In this document: positions 22,544-35,700 of the stretch, piece by piece
Layout of the letters: each line of letters begins with the position of its first letter
Numbering within the stretch: the first letter of the stretch is position 1
Origin: Chimonanthus salicifolius
Taxonomy: Eukaryota; Streptophyta; Magnoliopsida; Laurales; Calycanthaceae
DNA length: 64,000 bases
Reading direction: 5' to 3'
NCBI GenBank assembly: GCA_013350335.1
Contig: CM023540.1
Span: forward strand, 372,001-436,000
Notes under the pieces: generated by a model
Database searches by the model: none
Told to the model about the DNA's origin: nothing
Seen by the model: only the letters and a program-made list of their open reading frames with translations
Position numbers and translations under genes: made by a program

Positions 22544-24656
22544 TGTAACGCCCCGCCCTTTTTCACTCGCTTTTTCCCGTAAAACCAGTGTATATTTTTT
22601 TTTATAACAAAGTAGAGTGATAGAGCGCGGGACGTCACGATGCGAGTTAAGTCCGAACTTCCAAAGTCCGACCCTTAACTGGCCAACCCTATGTGTGTAT
22701 GGACTCAATCCAATAAAATGGTTCACACATAGCAATATCAAGATGCGGAATAAAAATCATAGACTGCGGAATCATAACATCAAAATGCGAAAACATAATA
22801 GAACCAAGCTCTATTCCAATCTGATAGCAAAGTACGTCAAGTCCTTGTCAATAATTAAAACATCATAATTATCAAATAAATCATTCGACCATCTAAATTA
22901 TTACATTCTGAAATCCAAATACTCAAATACAAGTTCATGAGTAATTTTATTCAAAACAAGTAAAATAAGTCTTCCAAACTCCTATGCCTGGTACGTCTTA
23001 CGTTCATTGTTCCCCTGCATACCTGTATCATCAACTAGGGTAAAAGTAGGGCGTTAGAACAACGCGCCCAGTAGGTATTCCAGTTACGGCTAACACATGG
23101 TTAGTACAAATCATATATAATAACATAATATATAAAACCAGGTAAAATCCATGCCATGCAATGATGACAAATATGCAATGAGTCCCACCCATCACATGTA
23201 CATAAATATACCCACCACATAGGTCTTCCGGACGCCCCGGCAGAGTGTGGACCCTCCGGAAACTTCTTGATGGAAATCACATCAAGGTATTGCACATAGG
23301 TTTTTCGGACGCCTCGACAGAATGTGACCCTCCGGTTATAAATCCTCCACCCAATGCCATGCATGAGATGCCAATGAAACACATGCTATTTACACCATGA
23401 ACATAGCACTTAAAATCCACAATAAAGCATATCCTTTGAAACCTATTTTTATCAAATATAAGATAAAACAAAGTACATAATCCATGGTTTCAAAGAGGTG
23501 GAATCCTACCAAAGACCGTTCACGAGTCCTTGCGTTTCCGTCCAAGATTCGATCACCGATCGAGCACCACTTGCGAGATCCCGTTACCTTATAATGTAAT
23601 GATAAATCAACACCAAGTCCCACTTGATTATAAGGTTCTAAGTCCATAAACAAAACCCCATGGGGTTCGGCCATACACCATGGCCGAACCCATGGCTTAC
23701 CATATACTTATTTACGAAAATGCCATTGTCCATAACCATGGCCCTTTTTCTTTGCTTAGGTTCCAAATCATCCATACATGTTTCTTCTACAATAACTAAA
23801 CCTTATAAATTTCCTTACCCAACAAGTCCATCAAACACAACTCATGGGGTTCGGCCATACACCTTGGCCGAACCCTATGGTGTATAGTTTCCAATTATAT
23901 TTCCACTTCCTAAATTAATAACCATATATTTATTTACACTAAAAATACCAAACCAATTCCATGGGGTTCGGCCATACCTATGGCCGAACCTTATGGTTTC
24001 CAAAATCCTCATTTAGAAAGTCCATAATTAGGTAGCTTCTAATTTAGCAACCCTTTCCATAAATGGAAACTTTCTAAATTTAACAAACACTTTCCTTAAT
24101 TGGATTATTTCCATAATAACCTACATTTTTCCATAATTGGAAACACCTTCTAAAAATAGAAGGTTTCCAAAAATAATAACCTTCCTTCCATATTTAGATT
24201 GCTTTCCAAATTTAGCAACCATTTTCCATACTTGGATGCTTTCCAATTTTAGCAACACTTTTCAGAATTGGAATAGTTTCTATACTAAACAACTCTTTCT
24301 AAATTTGGAAGCTTTCCATATTTAATCTCCATTCCAAAAACTACTCCATGGGGTTCGGCCAAGCACCATGGCCGAACCCTATGGTTCATGACCTTTATCA
24401 ATGGTCTAGATCCATTAAACTCAAACATCAATCTATTAAAATATTTGGTGGGGTTCGGCCATACACCATGGCCACACCTCACCCCCTTCTTTTCATTAGT
24501 ATGGATCCAATCTCTTAGCCATAATGCAATCATGGTTCGGCCATACCATAGCCGACCCATATCCATATTCTTTCATTATCTTCTTGAATCTAAAACCGAC
24601 AACCATCAAAAGTTTCTATGGTCTAAAATCTAAGAACATAAACCTAATGAATAAAT
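22544..24656 (-). mobile_element. 3' LTR of element A, part 1
   Basis: From TGTAACGCCCCGCCC at 22544 through the covarying hairpin (22646-22679), the acceptor-like block (minus-strand AG at 23035-23036), CACTCCGTCGGGGC-like modules (23230-23335) and six palindromes (23655-24560) to the junction with element B. 24010-24320 is rich in TTCTAAATTTGGAAGCTTTCC-type words. It continues at 36719. Confidence 0.75.
23655..24560 (-). repeat. Six TTCGGCCA palindromes in the A 3' LTR
   Basis: Near 23662, 23846, 23963, 24348, 24449 and 24536, with a seventh at 36781 beyond element B. The copy near 24449 has the outer stem GGTGGGG, the other class. Confidence 0.8.
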
Positions 24657-25109
24657 CAAATCAGCGTCTATTTTTTTTTTTTTACGTAAAAGTGACAAAG
24701 GGCACGGACGTCACGACGCGAGTTAAGTTTCGAGCTTCTAAAGCCCGGCCCTTAACTGGCCGACCCTATGCGTGCGTGGAACATAAATCCACGAGTACGA
24801 TTCACGCGTAGAAAGTAAGCTCGCAACACATAAAAATCAATGCGGATGATAATAGACACTATCCTACCAATCTTCAGATAGCAGGGAAGAGATATCCATT
24901 AAATTACTAAAATGCCCTCATACTGTACTGTCCAAAATAATTTATAAAACATAGCAAGACATCTAAGTTATTACATTTCCGATAAGCTAAATTATGCAAA
25001 TACACATTTTCCCAAAATAAACTTAAACAAAATAATTAGTCCGCCTTCCCAAGCTCCTAAGCTTCACTCCCGTCCTGTCCTTCCGTTCCGCAATCTCCTG
25101 CATCGTCAG

Positions 25110-27472
25110 CTAGGGTAGAAGTAGGGCGTTAGAACACGCGCCCAGTAGGACTCCGAGTAGGGCTAGCACATGGATTAGTAATAACAGCATACAGATAATA
25201 TTATAGAAAAACCATGCACTTTGGGCAATGTCATGCAATGGGTGTTCTATGTCATGAATCCCACCCATCAATCTCATCCTCATTCTACAATGTCCCTTTT
25301 TCAACCATCCATAGTGTCCCAAATAAAATCCATACCATCATCGTGCTATGACCCTCTTGATGGAAAAGCCTCATCAAGATGCGGTCCACACTAAGCATCC
25401 CCCCTTGATGGAAAAACCATCATCAAGGTATACCAATACATACAACCTCCCCCTTGATGGAAAACTATCATCAAGGTATCATAATTACAAGAATCCCCCC
25501 ATGATGGCAAAGCCTCATCAAGGTATCATAATACATATGTGAGATGTCCCCATGTTGTTTATCGGTCGCCCTGACGGAGCATGGACTCCGGTTTCATTTC
25601 ATCCTTTCCCTGTCATATCCCTCCCATGCCATGCATGAGATGTAGGTGCCATACGCCATGTAATGAATATAATAACAACCATGACATGTAAAAATCCCAT
25701 AAATCAAACATATGACTTAATTATCAAAAGGAGATCAAGTACAGCCTCAATAAACACATCATAGCTTTAAAATCCATTCTAAACCAATTATATGCTTAAT
25801 AGAATAAATCAAGTAAAAACCCCTACCTAATACATAACTCAAAAACCATCTTAAAACAACCCATATAATTTCCAAGATAATTCAAAACAACCATCACTCA
25901 ATGCATGGCTTACAAAAAGGTTAGAATCCTACCCAATACCGACTTGCGTCCTTTTACATTTTCCGTTCGATAAGCCCGGTCGCCGATCGCGCACCGCCTG
26001 CGATATCCAGTACCTTATTACACATTAATCATTAGTCCATGTTTCAACCATTTATAAGCCCTTATGAAAAACCGGCCACCATTTAGGTTTTGTGGGTCCC
26101 ACCTAATCCATTATATACTTTTAAGTACATATGTCTAAAATCAGCCACCCTAGGCTTTATTAACCACTTATAAGGTTATCACATTAGATCCCCTCATTCC
26201 ATGATCAATCTCCATAGAATTCTTGAATTTGGCATTTAATTACGGTTTTGCCACTACCTCATTTTCCATGGTTAATCACCCATTTATCCATGCATGATTA
26301 AGTCCAAAATTGATTTTTAAACTTAGATCCCTAACTTAGGTTCATTTATGACCCACCAAACTATTAAAACTTGTCATCTAATTAATCCAATTCCCATTAC
26401 TTAATCACATACATATACATTAACCTTAGACCTAAAAATGATCCACCATTTGGGTCATGGATTCAAAATACCTAATTCATCAAATCCTCCCATGGGGTTT
26501 ACCTTATGCATTTAACTTCAATGAGTGCATCACTCATTCATTCCCTTTGGAGGCCACAAACACCATCCATCATCCAATTTAACCCACTACAATGGGTTAC
26601 AATTGGGCCATGGGTTCGGCCATACACCATGGCCGAACCCATGGTGTCCTTTCCCCATTTTCCATCCTTTTAACCCCATTTAAAATTTGTAAAACATTAC
26701 CATAGGGTTCGGCCATACACCATGGCCGAACCCATGGTTCATATTCCACTATTTTTCTATGTCTCTTGGGGCCACACCATTACTCATTTTGAAACCCTAA
26801 ACTCATCCATACATTAATCCCTCTTTTCCATCCTCTAAACCCATCAATTGATCCCTATTACATCACCATTTTACGGTATCATTTCATACTTTGGGTCCAT
26901 CAAAATTACCAACATTTTTCCATTTATTTCTCCATAAATCATAACCATTAAATCCACCATTATCACCATAGGGTTCGGCCATACACCATGGTCGAACCCA
27001 TGGTTCATAATCCATCACTTTCTATGCCCTCCAATGCCATAAAATCCCTTTACATTTCCATCATAAAAAGCATTTCGAAGCATTTCCCACATTCACTCAT
27101 TTACTATAATTCATTAACTTAACACCCTCGTTGCTTTCCATTCTTAAAACCTTAACCAATTACATCAAAGACCAAATCACCCACCATGGGGTTCGGCCAT
27201 ACTACATGGCCGAACCCTATGGCCCATAATTTTATTCCAATTACCCCATTCCATGCTTAATTTCATAATTTACATAATGCACATAACCCATTTATTCATT
27301 TTCTTACCCTAACCCTAATTCACCCATTTAGGGTTTTCTCCATCTTCCACCCTCTCATTTGATGGGTTTAAACTCCATAGCATAAAATTATCTATCCACC
27401 ATTACATTCATATAAAATAAATTCCAATTCTTAAACCCTAAATCCAAAATTTCTTGTTTAAGAAATACTCAC
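25110..27472 (-). other. Candidate leader intron in the B 3' LTR
   Basis: Minus-strand GATT|GTGAGT at 27472 and TTCTAACGCCCTACTTC followed by TACCCTAG ending at 25110. The matching pair in the other LTR is 35625 and 33262. The array of palindromes lies between them. Inferred from consensus only. Confidence 0.4.
25345..25540 (-). repeat. Minisatellite of CTTGATGG...CATCAAGG stems
   Basis: Four units of ~50-55 bp, each CCCCTTGATGGAAAAAC then CATCATCAAGGTAT, so every unit can fold as an 8-bp stem (CTTGATGG-type arms). The copy in the other LTR is 33498-33690. Confidence 0.85.
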
Positions 27473-28567
27473 AATCCGACGTCTCCTCCGATTTCCGCCG
27501 CTCCCGTCGGTCTCCTTAGCCTCCTCTCTCCTTCCCCTTGATCTTTGATAGGTCAAGATGCTTGATCCATGGTGGCAACCCCTAACCTTAGGATCGGCCA
27601 AGGTAGGGTTCAAAATTGAGAGAGGGAAAGGGAGGGGTGATGAGAGGGGAGGTGATAACATCAATCTTAGAGTGATCTCCCTCCATTTTCCATTTCTTTC
27701 TTCTCTCCTTGAGCTCCTCTCTTTTCTTTCCTTTACTTTCTTCTTCTTTTCTCCTTCCTAGTGTGGGACGGCAATGGAGTATGAAGAATGGAGAGAAATA
27801 AAGAGAGGATAAGAAAATGGGAAAGAAGTCAAGACTTATCCCCATTTTTTTCTTTACATTAAAGACCCCACCAACTCTAAGATATTTAAAAGATCTTTTA
27901 ATTGCTTTATGGTGGTGGTTATCTAAACCACCACCAAGCCCCCAACGTGTTTTATTTTTGAATTTGGGATGAGGTGGGTTTTCACCTCTTGGCCCCACTT
28001 TGACCACTTCTTAACCACCACTTTAAATAATTTCATTATTTAATTAATTAGGTAATTACCTTAGGTTAATCCATTTGTAGTTAACCTAACTCCATTACTT
28101 CACCTATGGTTGACCAAATCAATCATGGTGGCCGGCCCCACCAATCATTGGCCCACACGCCACCTCACTTGATGAGGTGGAGGTGGGTCCCACTTGGCCA
28201 CAACACCTTGATTTAACTCCAAGTAACTTAGGTGATTTAAATTCATTGAATTCACTCTAAATGGATCACCATTGGGCCCATGGCCCAATTACATTTCCAT
28301 CTAACCCATTTACCTTAGAGCTTAACCATCTTGACCCATTGGGTCCCAAATGGGTATTTGACCCAATTTGACCTCCCATGGCCCAATTGGCCATCATTAA
28401 CCACTTACATAATTTTAAAATCCACTCCATGGTCTATTGGGCCATAATTGGGCCTTTGTCCAAATTTTGGCCCATTTACCCCTTTATTCCATAAATTTTC
28501 CAATTTTCATCCTTAAAATAAATAATATTCCCATTTATATTAATTTTAAAAATTCCGGGCCCTTACA

Positions 28568-28590
28568 ATACAATCCTCTTTTAAAATTTT
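28568..28590 (-). other. Polypurine tract of element B
   Basis: Minus-strand TTTTAAAAGAGGATTGTAT directly precedes the LTR start TGTAAGGGCCCGG. The AATTTTCGGGACGAAAATT palindrome lies just upstream. Confidence 0.7.
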
Positions 28591-29835
28591 CGTCCCGAAA
28601 ATTCGAGCGAAGTAGAGGTTCAAAACATCCACACAAAGAGTTCTGCAGTACCCTTTGTTCTCTCCCGATGACTCTGATCGGCTTCTCTACACACATCACG
28701 TCGCTTTGTACATCGACGTCTGGTACATTCAAGACATGTGAAGGGTCGGGGTTGTATTTTCCTCAACCCGGACACATGAAACACATCACGTAAAAATGAT
28801 TACTGTGGAGGAAGTGCTAACTAATAGGCCACCTCCCCCACCCTCTTTAGGATTGGAAACGGCCCCACAATCTAGGCGACAGTTTCCCTTCTTTCTGAGT
28901 CTCATGTGTCCCTCCCGTGGTGAGACTTCCAAAAGCACCAAATCTCCCCCTCAAACTCGGGGAAACTTCTCCTCTTGTCAGCGTAATTCTTATAACGACT
29001 CTGCGCAGTGAGTAAAGATTGTCGTATAAATTTAATCTACGCCGTAGTCTCCGCAAACAACTTCGATCCAATCAGCGCAGGCTCACCGACCTCTGTCTAA
29101 CGCACTGGAGATCTACACGGCCCACCGTATAAGGCCTCAAATAGAGCCATCTGGAGGTACTGTTATTGTAGGAGAACTCCACCAGTGGCAGGCGATTCTC
29201 CCATCCACCCTTGAAATCCCGCATACCTGCTCTCAGCATATCCTCCAATATCTGTATTGTTCTCTCCGATTATCCATCAGTGTGTGGGTGGAATACTGTG
29301 CTGATCAACACGTTGGTCCCCATAGCCGACTGCACGCTCTGCCATACTCTGTCGGACACAATAGTCCGAGGTACACCAGGTAGTCTGATAACATTTCGGA
29401 TGTACCGTCGACTCATATTGCATCGTTGCGCCTTGATGACCTTAGTAGCCCTGTCACCAAATCCATGGCTACATGTTCCCATCTCCACTCCGACACTGGT
29501 AAGGGTTTGAGTAAACCCGGTGGTTTCCGATGTTCCGCCTTAACCTGCCGACAAGTTAGTGCAACGAGCACAAACTCAGCCACATCTCTCTTGAGTCCAT
29601 GCCACCCATAGTGCCTCTTAAGATCATGGTATATCTTGGCGCTGTCCGGATGGGTAGAGAGCTTGGCTTGGTGTGCCTCAACCAATAACTCCCTTCTGCA
29701 GCTCTCAAGTACATATGTCCTACCTTGGAATAAAAGACCCTGTTCCGGTCGTAATTCTTATTCCGGTACTACCTCGCCTGCAAATATCTTGATTCATACC
29801 TCCTCCATTTCTGGGTTTATTCGCCGTTCCCGTTT
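28591..29835 (-). pseudogene. Integrase remnant of element B
   Basis: Integrase inserts the cDNA copy into the genome. Fragments in several frames match the integrase of element A. 29830-29700 matches the end of the RNase H-integrase linker. 29685-29413 carries the zinc-binding region (VEAHQAKLSTHPD, then CRQVKAEHRKPPGLLKPLP) and MDLVTG with the first catalytic Asp. 29400-29270 carries GVPRTIVSDR and AMGTNVLISTVFHP. 29071-28740 matches the C-terminal domain. The tail (KPIRVIGREQRVLQN) jumps straight into 3' untranslated sequence, so the chromodomain is deleted. Many frameshifts and stops make it non-functional. Confidence 0.75.
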
Positions 29836-31880
29836 AATTGTGCCAAGTACCTCTTAATTACATCAACACCACTCATATCAACCTATGAGTTTCATTCTTG
29901 CAAAATTCACTTTGCCTTGTATTATCTCTTTTCCTCATGAATCCATTTGCGGTTTTATGTAGATTACGTATTCTATTTCACTTTATCTGTTATCAAAACA
30001 TTTCCCATACGTACTCCTTCAATACGTTCTTTTGTCTACTCTCCGTGTGAGTTAGTCTGCCAATACGAGCCTATGCTCAAGTCCATTGTTGATTCCATTT
30101 TAACTAGGTTTCTAGCTTCACCCTCTTGGAACTCCATCGGCCAACTACAGAGTCAGGTGATCAGTCTCACTCGGCAGTCGCCCATAGCTTCCCATTCAAG
30201 TTTCACTAGACTCTTAACCTTTCCCTTAAGTCCATCTCTCAACAGCAATCATACCTTTTATTTGCATATAAGTCACTATGGGACTAACCCTTTTTGTTCA
30301 TAACTCCTCCAATACCAATACCTGACATCAATCCCAATCACATAAATACTAATTTCCTACCCTTCTGGATTATTCCACATATTTTCATAGATTCCATAAA
30401 AACAATGATATATCTAAGCTTACTTAGACTATGTCAAATAATGTCCAGTCATCACAAAAAAATATTCATAGGTATTACCAATTCCACCAACCACCAAATT
30501 CCACCCTACATGCCTACGTTATCAATGGTTACCACATCATACCGTTCATATGCCTTCATTAGCAGGCCACGTAGAATTGAAATCACACACCATCTTCGAA
30601 TAACACAACTCATGTGTAACCAGATCTTTCACCTCCATTCACATCAAACAACAATTTGGGGTACCATAAGAAGTAACACATTAATAAGATGTAGTGATTC
30701 AACCTAATTATGATTAGGTTACCCTACCCCATTTACAACACACACCTAGAGATTTTTAAAATTAATAATGCTACTCATCCAGAGCAAATCATCCCAATAC
30801 ATTCGAAGACCATCCATGACCATCCATAAATTCCTAAACTTTGGAATTACTCATGAGCTCCACCTAGGTTTCCAACCAAACGCATTGGCATATCACGGCC
30901 TTCTCATGCATACTACATATTCACAACTCCCGGCACTTTATCAACTCATCATCATACCCATAGTCTATAACACATCATTGTTCCTCAATGATTACTCATT
31001 GAATACCACCAATTATCAAAGTACATCATATAAACTCATTGCACAATTGATAATTCACAACTTAATAACCTCATAAGGAATCCTCATACAATCACTAAAT
31101 AAAATGCTTTCATAAATTCATGGTCCATCATTCATTCATGCCTTTGAAGGCCATAAATCCATTTCAAGGCCTATCATTACTTATTCATAATCTATACTAC
31201 ACATTGGGAGAATGCACTTGCATTATACATAGAAGATTTTTTTTTTCATACAATATATTAGTCTTTGCAAGCTAGACCCTTCACATTCTCCTCATAATAT
31301 CATCTTCTCACGAGTTTCATGTGGCAAGTTAACCCATGCACTCCGGTCCCCTTTCAAGTACATTGTTTATCCAACATCTCTCAAATGGCACTTTGTTCAT
31401 ATGAGAACCTCTTATACCCCTTCACAAAGCGTTTACATCATCACCCATCATATGTCATAACATAAATCTCTTCACTTGGTCATGACAAATTATCAAACCA
31501 TGGGTTATCACCAATATAAAAACCATTTCTAAAAGCCATTGCACCATCCCCCAAGTATACCCATACATCACATTAACAAATACTCCCCACCCTTTTTATT
31601 CACATTTACCTCACTCATAAGCATATGCAACATATACCCCACATCAAAAGTTCATGCCTCTTATCCTCATTTGATGCATGCAATTCATCATTGTACATTT
31701 TTACATACTCTTTCCTCACTTAATTAGTATGATCATAACTATTAGTCTTTCCTCATTTCATCACCTCATACACTCAACAATAAGAATTCAACACATGTAT
31801 ATTCACATGCACTCACAATACAAGTATGCTTGTGCAATTTAATATCACACCTATTTCCTTCATTTAAAACCCCAAAATCA
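29836..31880 (-). other. 2-kb region of element B of unknown origin, replacing gag-RT
   Basis: AT-rich sequence without any gag, protease, RT or RNase H motif on either strand. The plus-strand frames 29947-30303, 30294-30707 and 30768-31076 lack any recognisable domain and run against the element. It is not found elsewhere in the window. It could be captured host or foreign transposon DNA, or heavily decayed gag-pol. Confidence 0.5.
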
Positions 31881-32240
31881 TTAATTATCTTCCAATATAA
31901 GGACAGTTAGTCCTTTCTTTCTCGTGTCCATGTAGTCCACAAACCGGCATACCACTTCAAGAGGGTAGGGGTAGTATGTGCAGTTGCGCCCAACCTGGTT
32001 GTACAACTCGCACATATAATCGGGTTCCATTTCCCTTACCGACTCTCTTATCATCGGAAAGTCTTCCATATTCTCTTCAGAAAGAGATGTTAAATCCTAT
32101 TCATCTTCCTCAAGAGGTCCCTCCTGAATGTCCATGCTAACTTCTATGCTGGGAGCAGACAACAAATCTATGAAACAGTTAGGGGTTCCCTTATCCCATA
32201 ATTCCATACACTCCCCTTCATTTGAGATACTTGTATTCAT
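31881..32240 (-). pseudogene. Unrecognised ~119-codon ORF of element B with one in-frame stop
   Basis: The first ATG after the leader (32240) opens a frame starting MNTSISNEGECMELWDKG. A TAG after about 47 codons interrupts it. The same frame then continues from MEDFPMIRESVREMEPDYMC to VVCRFVDYMDTRKKG and ends at 31881. The product is acidic, has Cys at several positions without a zinc pattern, and shows no signal peptide or membrane segment. It sits exactly where gag should start, right after a leader related to that of J, so it is the element's own first ORF rather than random sequence. I do not recognise the family. Confidence 0.45.
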
Positions 32241-32772
32241 AGAATACAATTAGAACCCAAAAATCATCAACTGTAATTTCCAATAAAACCAATCTAGGTT
32301 TTGGGGCAATCTCTTATGCATATCACAATGTATTTTGTTTGGGGAAAGTTGCCAAATAAACACACTTGTTTTTTCTTTGTTTCTGGGGGGGGAATCTCTT
32401 AATTCCTATTGTCTGTTGTTCAAATTGGGGATACCGGGGAAGTACATCCTACTTTACTATGTCTGATAAATCTAGTACTGTTTCATCAATTTGGGGGAAA
32501 AACCTAGATGTTTTCTCATTTCTGGGGAAGTAAACCCTATCTTGCTATGTTTCAATAAATCTCTCCTAGAATGAATCTTTCTTCCCTTGCTATCATTCCT
32601 TTCCGTCAATTGTTGTTCTCAGATTAAACACTTCCGTTTAAGTCAATCGAAGTAAATTAACCCGGCCCCCGTGCAGTGGACTCCGAAGAGTCGGTCGGTT
32701 GGGATTCTTAGCCGTCAGTGAGATGTGCAACCGTCTTAAATCTTACTTCGAGAGATTCATTCTTTCGAATTC
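32241..32772 (-). other. 5' leader of element B
   Basis: Related to the leader of J: both share GACTCTTCGGAGTCC and short GGGGGAAA-TTCCCC stretches (minus strand). No coding potential is seen. Confidence 0.6.
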
Positions 32773-32784
32773 GCTCTGATACCA
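32773..32784 (-). other. Primer-binding site of element B
   Basis: Minus-strand TGGTATCAGAGC, complementary to the 3' end of initiator methionine tRNA, two bases from the LTR end at 32787. Confidence 0.88.
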
Positions 32785-32786
32785 AC

Positions 32787-35700
32787 TGTAACGCCCGCCC
32801 CTTTTCACCGAAAATCAGAGTCTATTTTTTTTTTTACATAAAAGTGACAAAGGGCACGGACGTCACGACGCGAGTTAAGTTTCGAGCTTCTAAAGCCCGG
32901 CCCTTAACTGACCAACCCTATGCTTGCGTGGAACATAAATCCACGAGTACGATTCACCCGTAGAAAGTAAGCTCGCAACACATAAAAATCAATGCGGATG
33001 ATAATAGACACTATCCTACCAATCTTCAGATAGCAGGGAAGAGATATCCATTAAATTACTAAAATGCCCTCATACTGTACTGTCCAAAATAATTTATAAA
33101 ACATAGCAAGACATCTAAGTTATTACATTTCCGACAAGCTAAATTATGCAAATACACATTTTCCCAAAATAAACTTAAACAAAAAAATTACTCCGCCTTC
33201 CCAAGCTCCTAAGCTTCACTCCCGTCCTATCCTTCCGTTCCGCCATCTCCTGCATCATTAGCTAGGGTAGAAGTAGGGCGTTAGAACACGCGCCCAGTAG
33301 GACTCCGAGTAGGGCGAGCACATGGATTAGTAATAACAGCATGCAGATAATATTATAGAAAAACCATGCACTTTGGGCAATGTCATGCAATGGGTGTTCT
33401 ATGTCATGAATCCCACCCATCAATCTCATCCTCATTCTACAATGTCCCTTTTTCAACCATCCATAGTGTCCCAAATAAAATCCATACCATCATCGTGCTA
33501 TGACCCTCTTGATGGAAAAGCCTCATCAAGATGCGGTCCACACTAGGCATCCCCCCCTTGATGGAAAAACCATCATCAAGGTATACCAATACATACAACC
33601 TCCCCCTTGATGGAAAACTATCATCAAGGTATCATAATTACAAGAGTCCCCCCTTGATGGCAAAGCCTCATCAAGGTATCATAATACATAGGTGAGATGT
33701 CCCCATGCTGTTTATCGGTCGCCCCGACGGAGCATGGACTCCGGTTTCATTTCATCCTTTCCCTGTCATATCCCTCCCATGCCATGCATGAGATGTAGGT
33801 GCCATACGCCATGTAATGAATATAATAACAACCATGACATGTAAAAATCCCATAAATCAAACATATGACTTGATTATCAAAAGGAGATCAAGTACAGCCT
33901 CAATAAACACATCATAGCTTTAAAATCCATTCTAAACCAATTATATGCTTAACAGAATAAATCAAGTAAAAACCCCTACCTAATACATAACTCAAAAACC
34001 ATCTTAAAACAACCCATATAATTTCCAAGATAATTCAAAACAACCATCACTCATTCCATGGCTTACAAAAAGGTTAGAATCCTACCCAATACCGACTTGC
34101 ATCCTTTTACATTTTCCGTTCGATAAGCCCGGTCGCCGATCGCGCACTGCCTGCGATGTCCAGTACCTTATTACACATTAATCATTAGTCCATGTTTCAA
34201 CTATTTATAAGCCCTTATGAAAAACCGGTCACCATTTAAGTTTTGTGGGTCCCACCTAATCCATTATATATTTTTAAGTACATATGTCTAAAATCAGTCA
34301 CCCTAGGCTTTATTAACCACTTATAAGGTTATCACATTAGATCCCCTCATTCCATGATCAATCTCCATAGAATTCTTGAATTTGTCATTTAATTACGGTT
34401 TTGCCACTACCTCATTTTCCATGGTTAATCACCCATTTATCCATGCATGATTAAGTCCAAAATTGATTTTTAAACTTAGATCCCTAACTTAGGTTCATTT
34501 ATGACCCACCAAACTATTGAAACTTGTCATCTAATTAATCCAATTCCCATTACTTAATCACATACATACACATTAACCTTAGACCTAAAAATGATCCACC
34601 ATTTGGGTCATGGATTCAAAATACCTAATTCATCAAATCCTCCCATGGGGTTTACCTTATGCATTTAACTTCAATGAGTGCATCACTCATTCATTCCCTT
34701 TGGAGGCCACAAACACCATCCATCATCCAATTTAACCCACTACAATGGGTTACAATTGGGCCATGGGTTCGGCCATACACCATGGCCGAACCCATGGTGT
34801 CCTTTCCCCATTTTCCATCCTTTTAACCCCATTTAAAATTTGTAAAACATTACCATAGGGTTCGGCCATACACCATGGCCGAACCCATGGTTCATATTCC
34901 ACTATTTTTCTATGTCTCTTGGGGCCACACCATTACTCATTTTGAAACCCTAAACTCATCCATACATTAATCCCTCTTTTCCATCCTCTAAACCCATCAA
35001 TTGATCCCTATTACATCACCATTTTACAGTATCATTTCATACTTTGGGTCCATCAAAATTACCAACATTTTTCCATTTATTTCTCCATAAATCATAACCA
35101 TTAAATCCACCATTATCACCATAGGGTTCGGCCATACACCATGGTCGAACCCATAGTTCATAATCCATCACTTTCTATGCCCTCCAATGCCATAAAATCC
35201 CTTTACATTTCCATCATAAAAAGCATTTCGAAGCATTTCCCACATTCACTCATTTACTACAATTCATTAACTTAACACCCTCGTTGCTTTCCATTCTTAA
35301 AACCTTAACCAATTACATCAAAGACCAAATCACCCACCATGGGGTTCGGCCATACTACATGGCCGAACCCTATGGCCCATAATTTTATTCCAATTACCCC
35401 ATTCCATGCTTAATTTCATAATTTACATAATGCACATAACCCATTTATTCATTTTCTTACCCTAACCCTAATTCACCCATTTAGGGTTTTCTCCATCTTC
35501 CACCCTCTCATTTGATGGGTTTAAACTCCATAGCATAAAATTATCTATCCACCATTACATTCATATAAAATAAATTCCAATTCTTAAACCCTAAATCCAA
35601 AATTTCTTGTTTAAGAAATACTCACAATCCGACGTCTCCTCCGATTTCCGCCGCTACCGTCGGTCTCCTTAGCCTCCTCTCTCCTTCCCCTTGATCTTTG

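Larger units (their letters stand above)
24657..28567 (-). mobile_element. 3' LTR of element B
   Basis: 3911 bp, offset 8153 bp from its partner around the 27458 and 35611 landmarks. Minus-strand start TGTAAGGGCCCGG at 28567; the far end is truncated at 24657. It has four palindromes (26605-27220), the CTTGATGG repeat array (25345-25540) and a donor-like GTGAGT with acceptor-like AG. The open frames at 27458-28007 are duplicated in the other LTR and are not genes. Confidence 0.88.

Noticed and set aside
29947..31076. Plus-strand frames of 118, 137 and 102 codons as a host gene captured in element B
   Set aside because: Opposite to the element's transcription and low-complexity in composition (Ile/Ser/Thr/His from AT-rich DNA). 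They show no domain; kept only as 'unknown region'.
27303..35475. CCCTAACCCTAA at about 27306 and 35460 as telomeric repeat
   Set aside because: Only two units, and it is present in both B LTRs at the same position.
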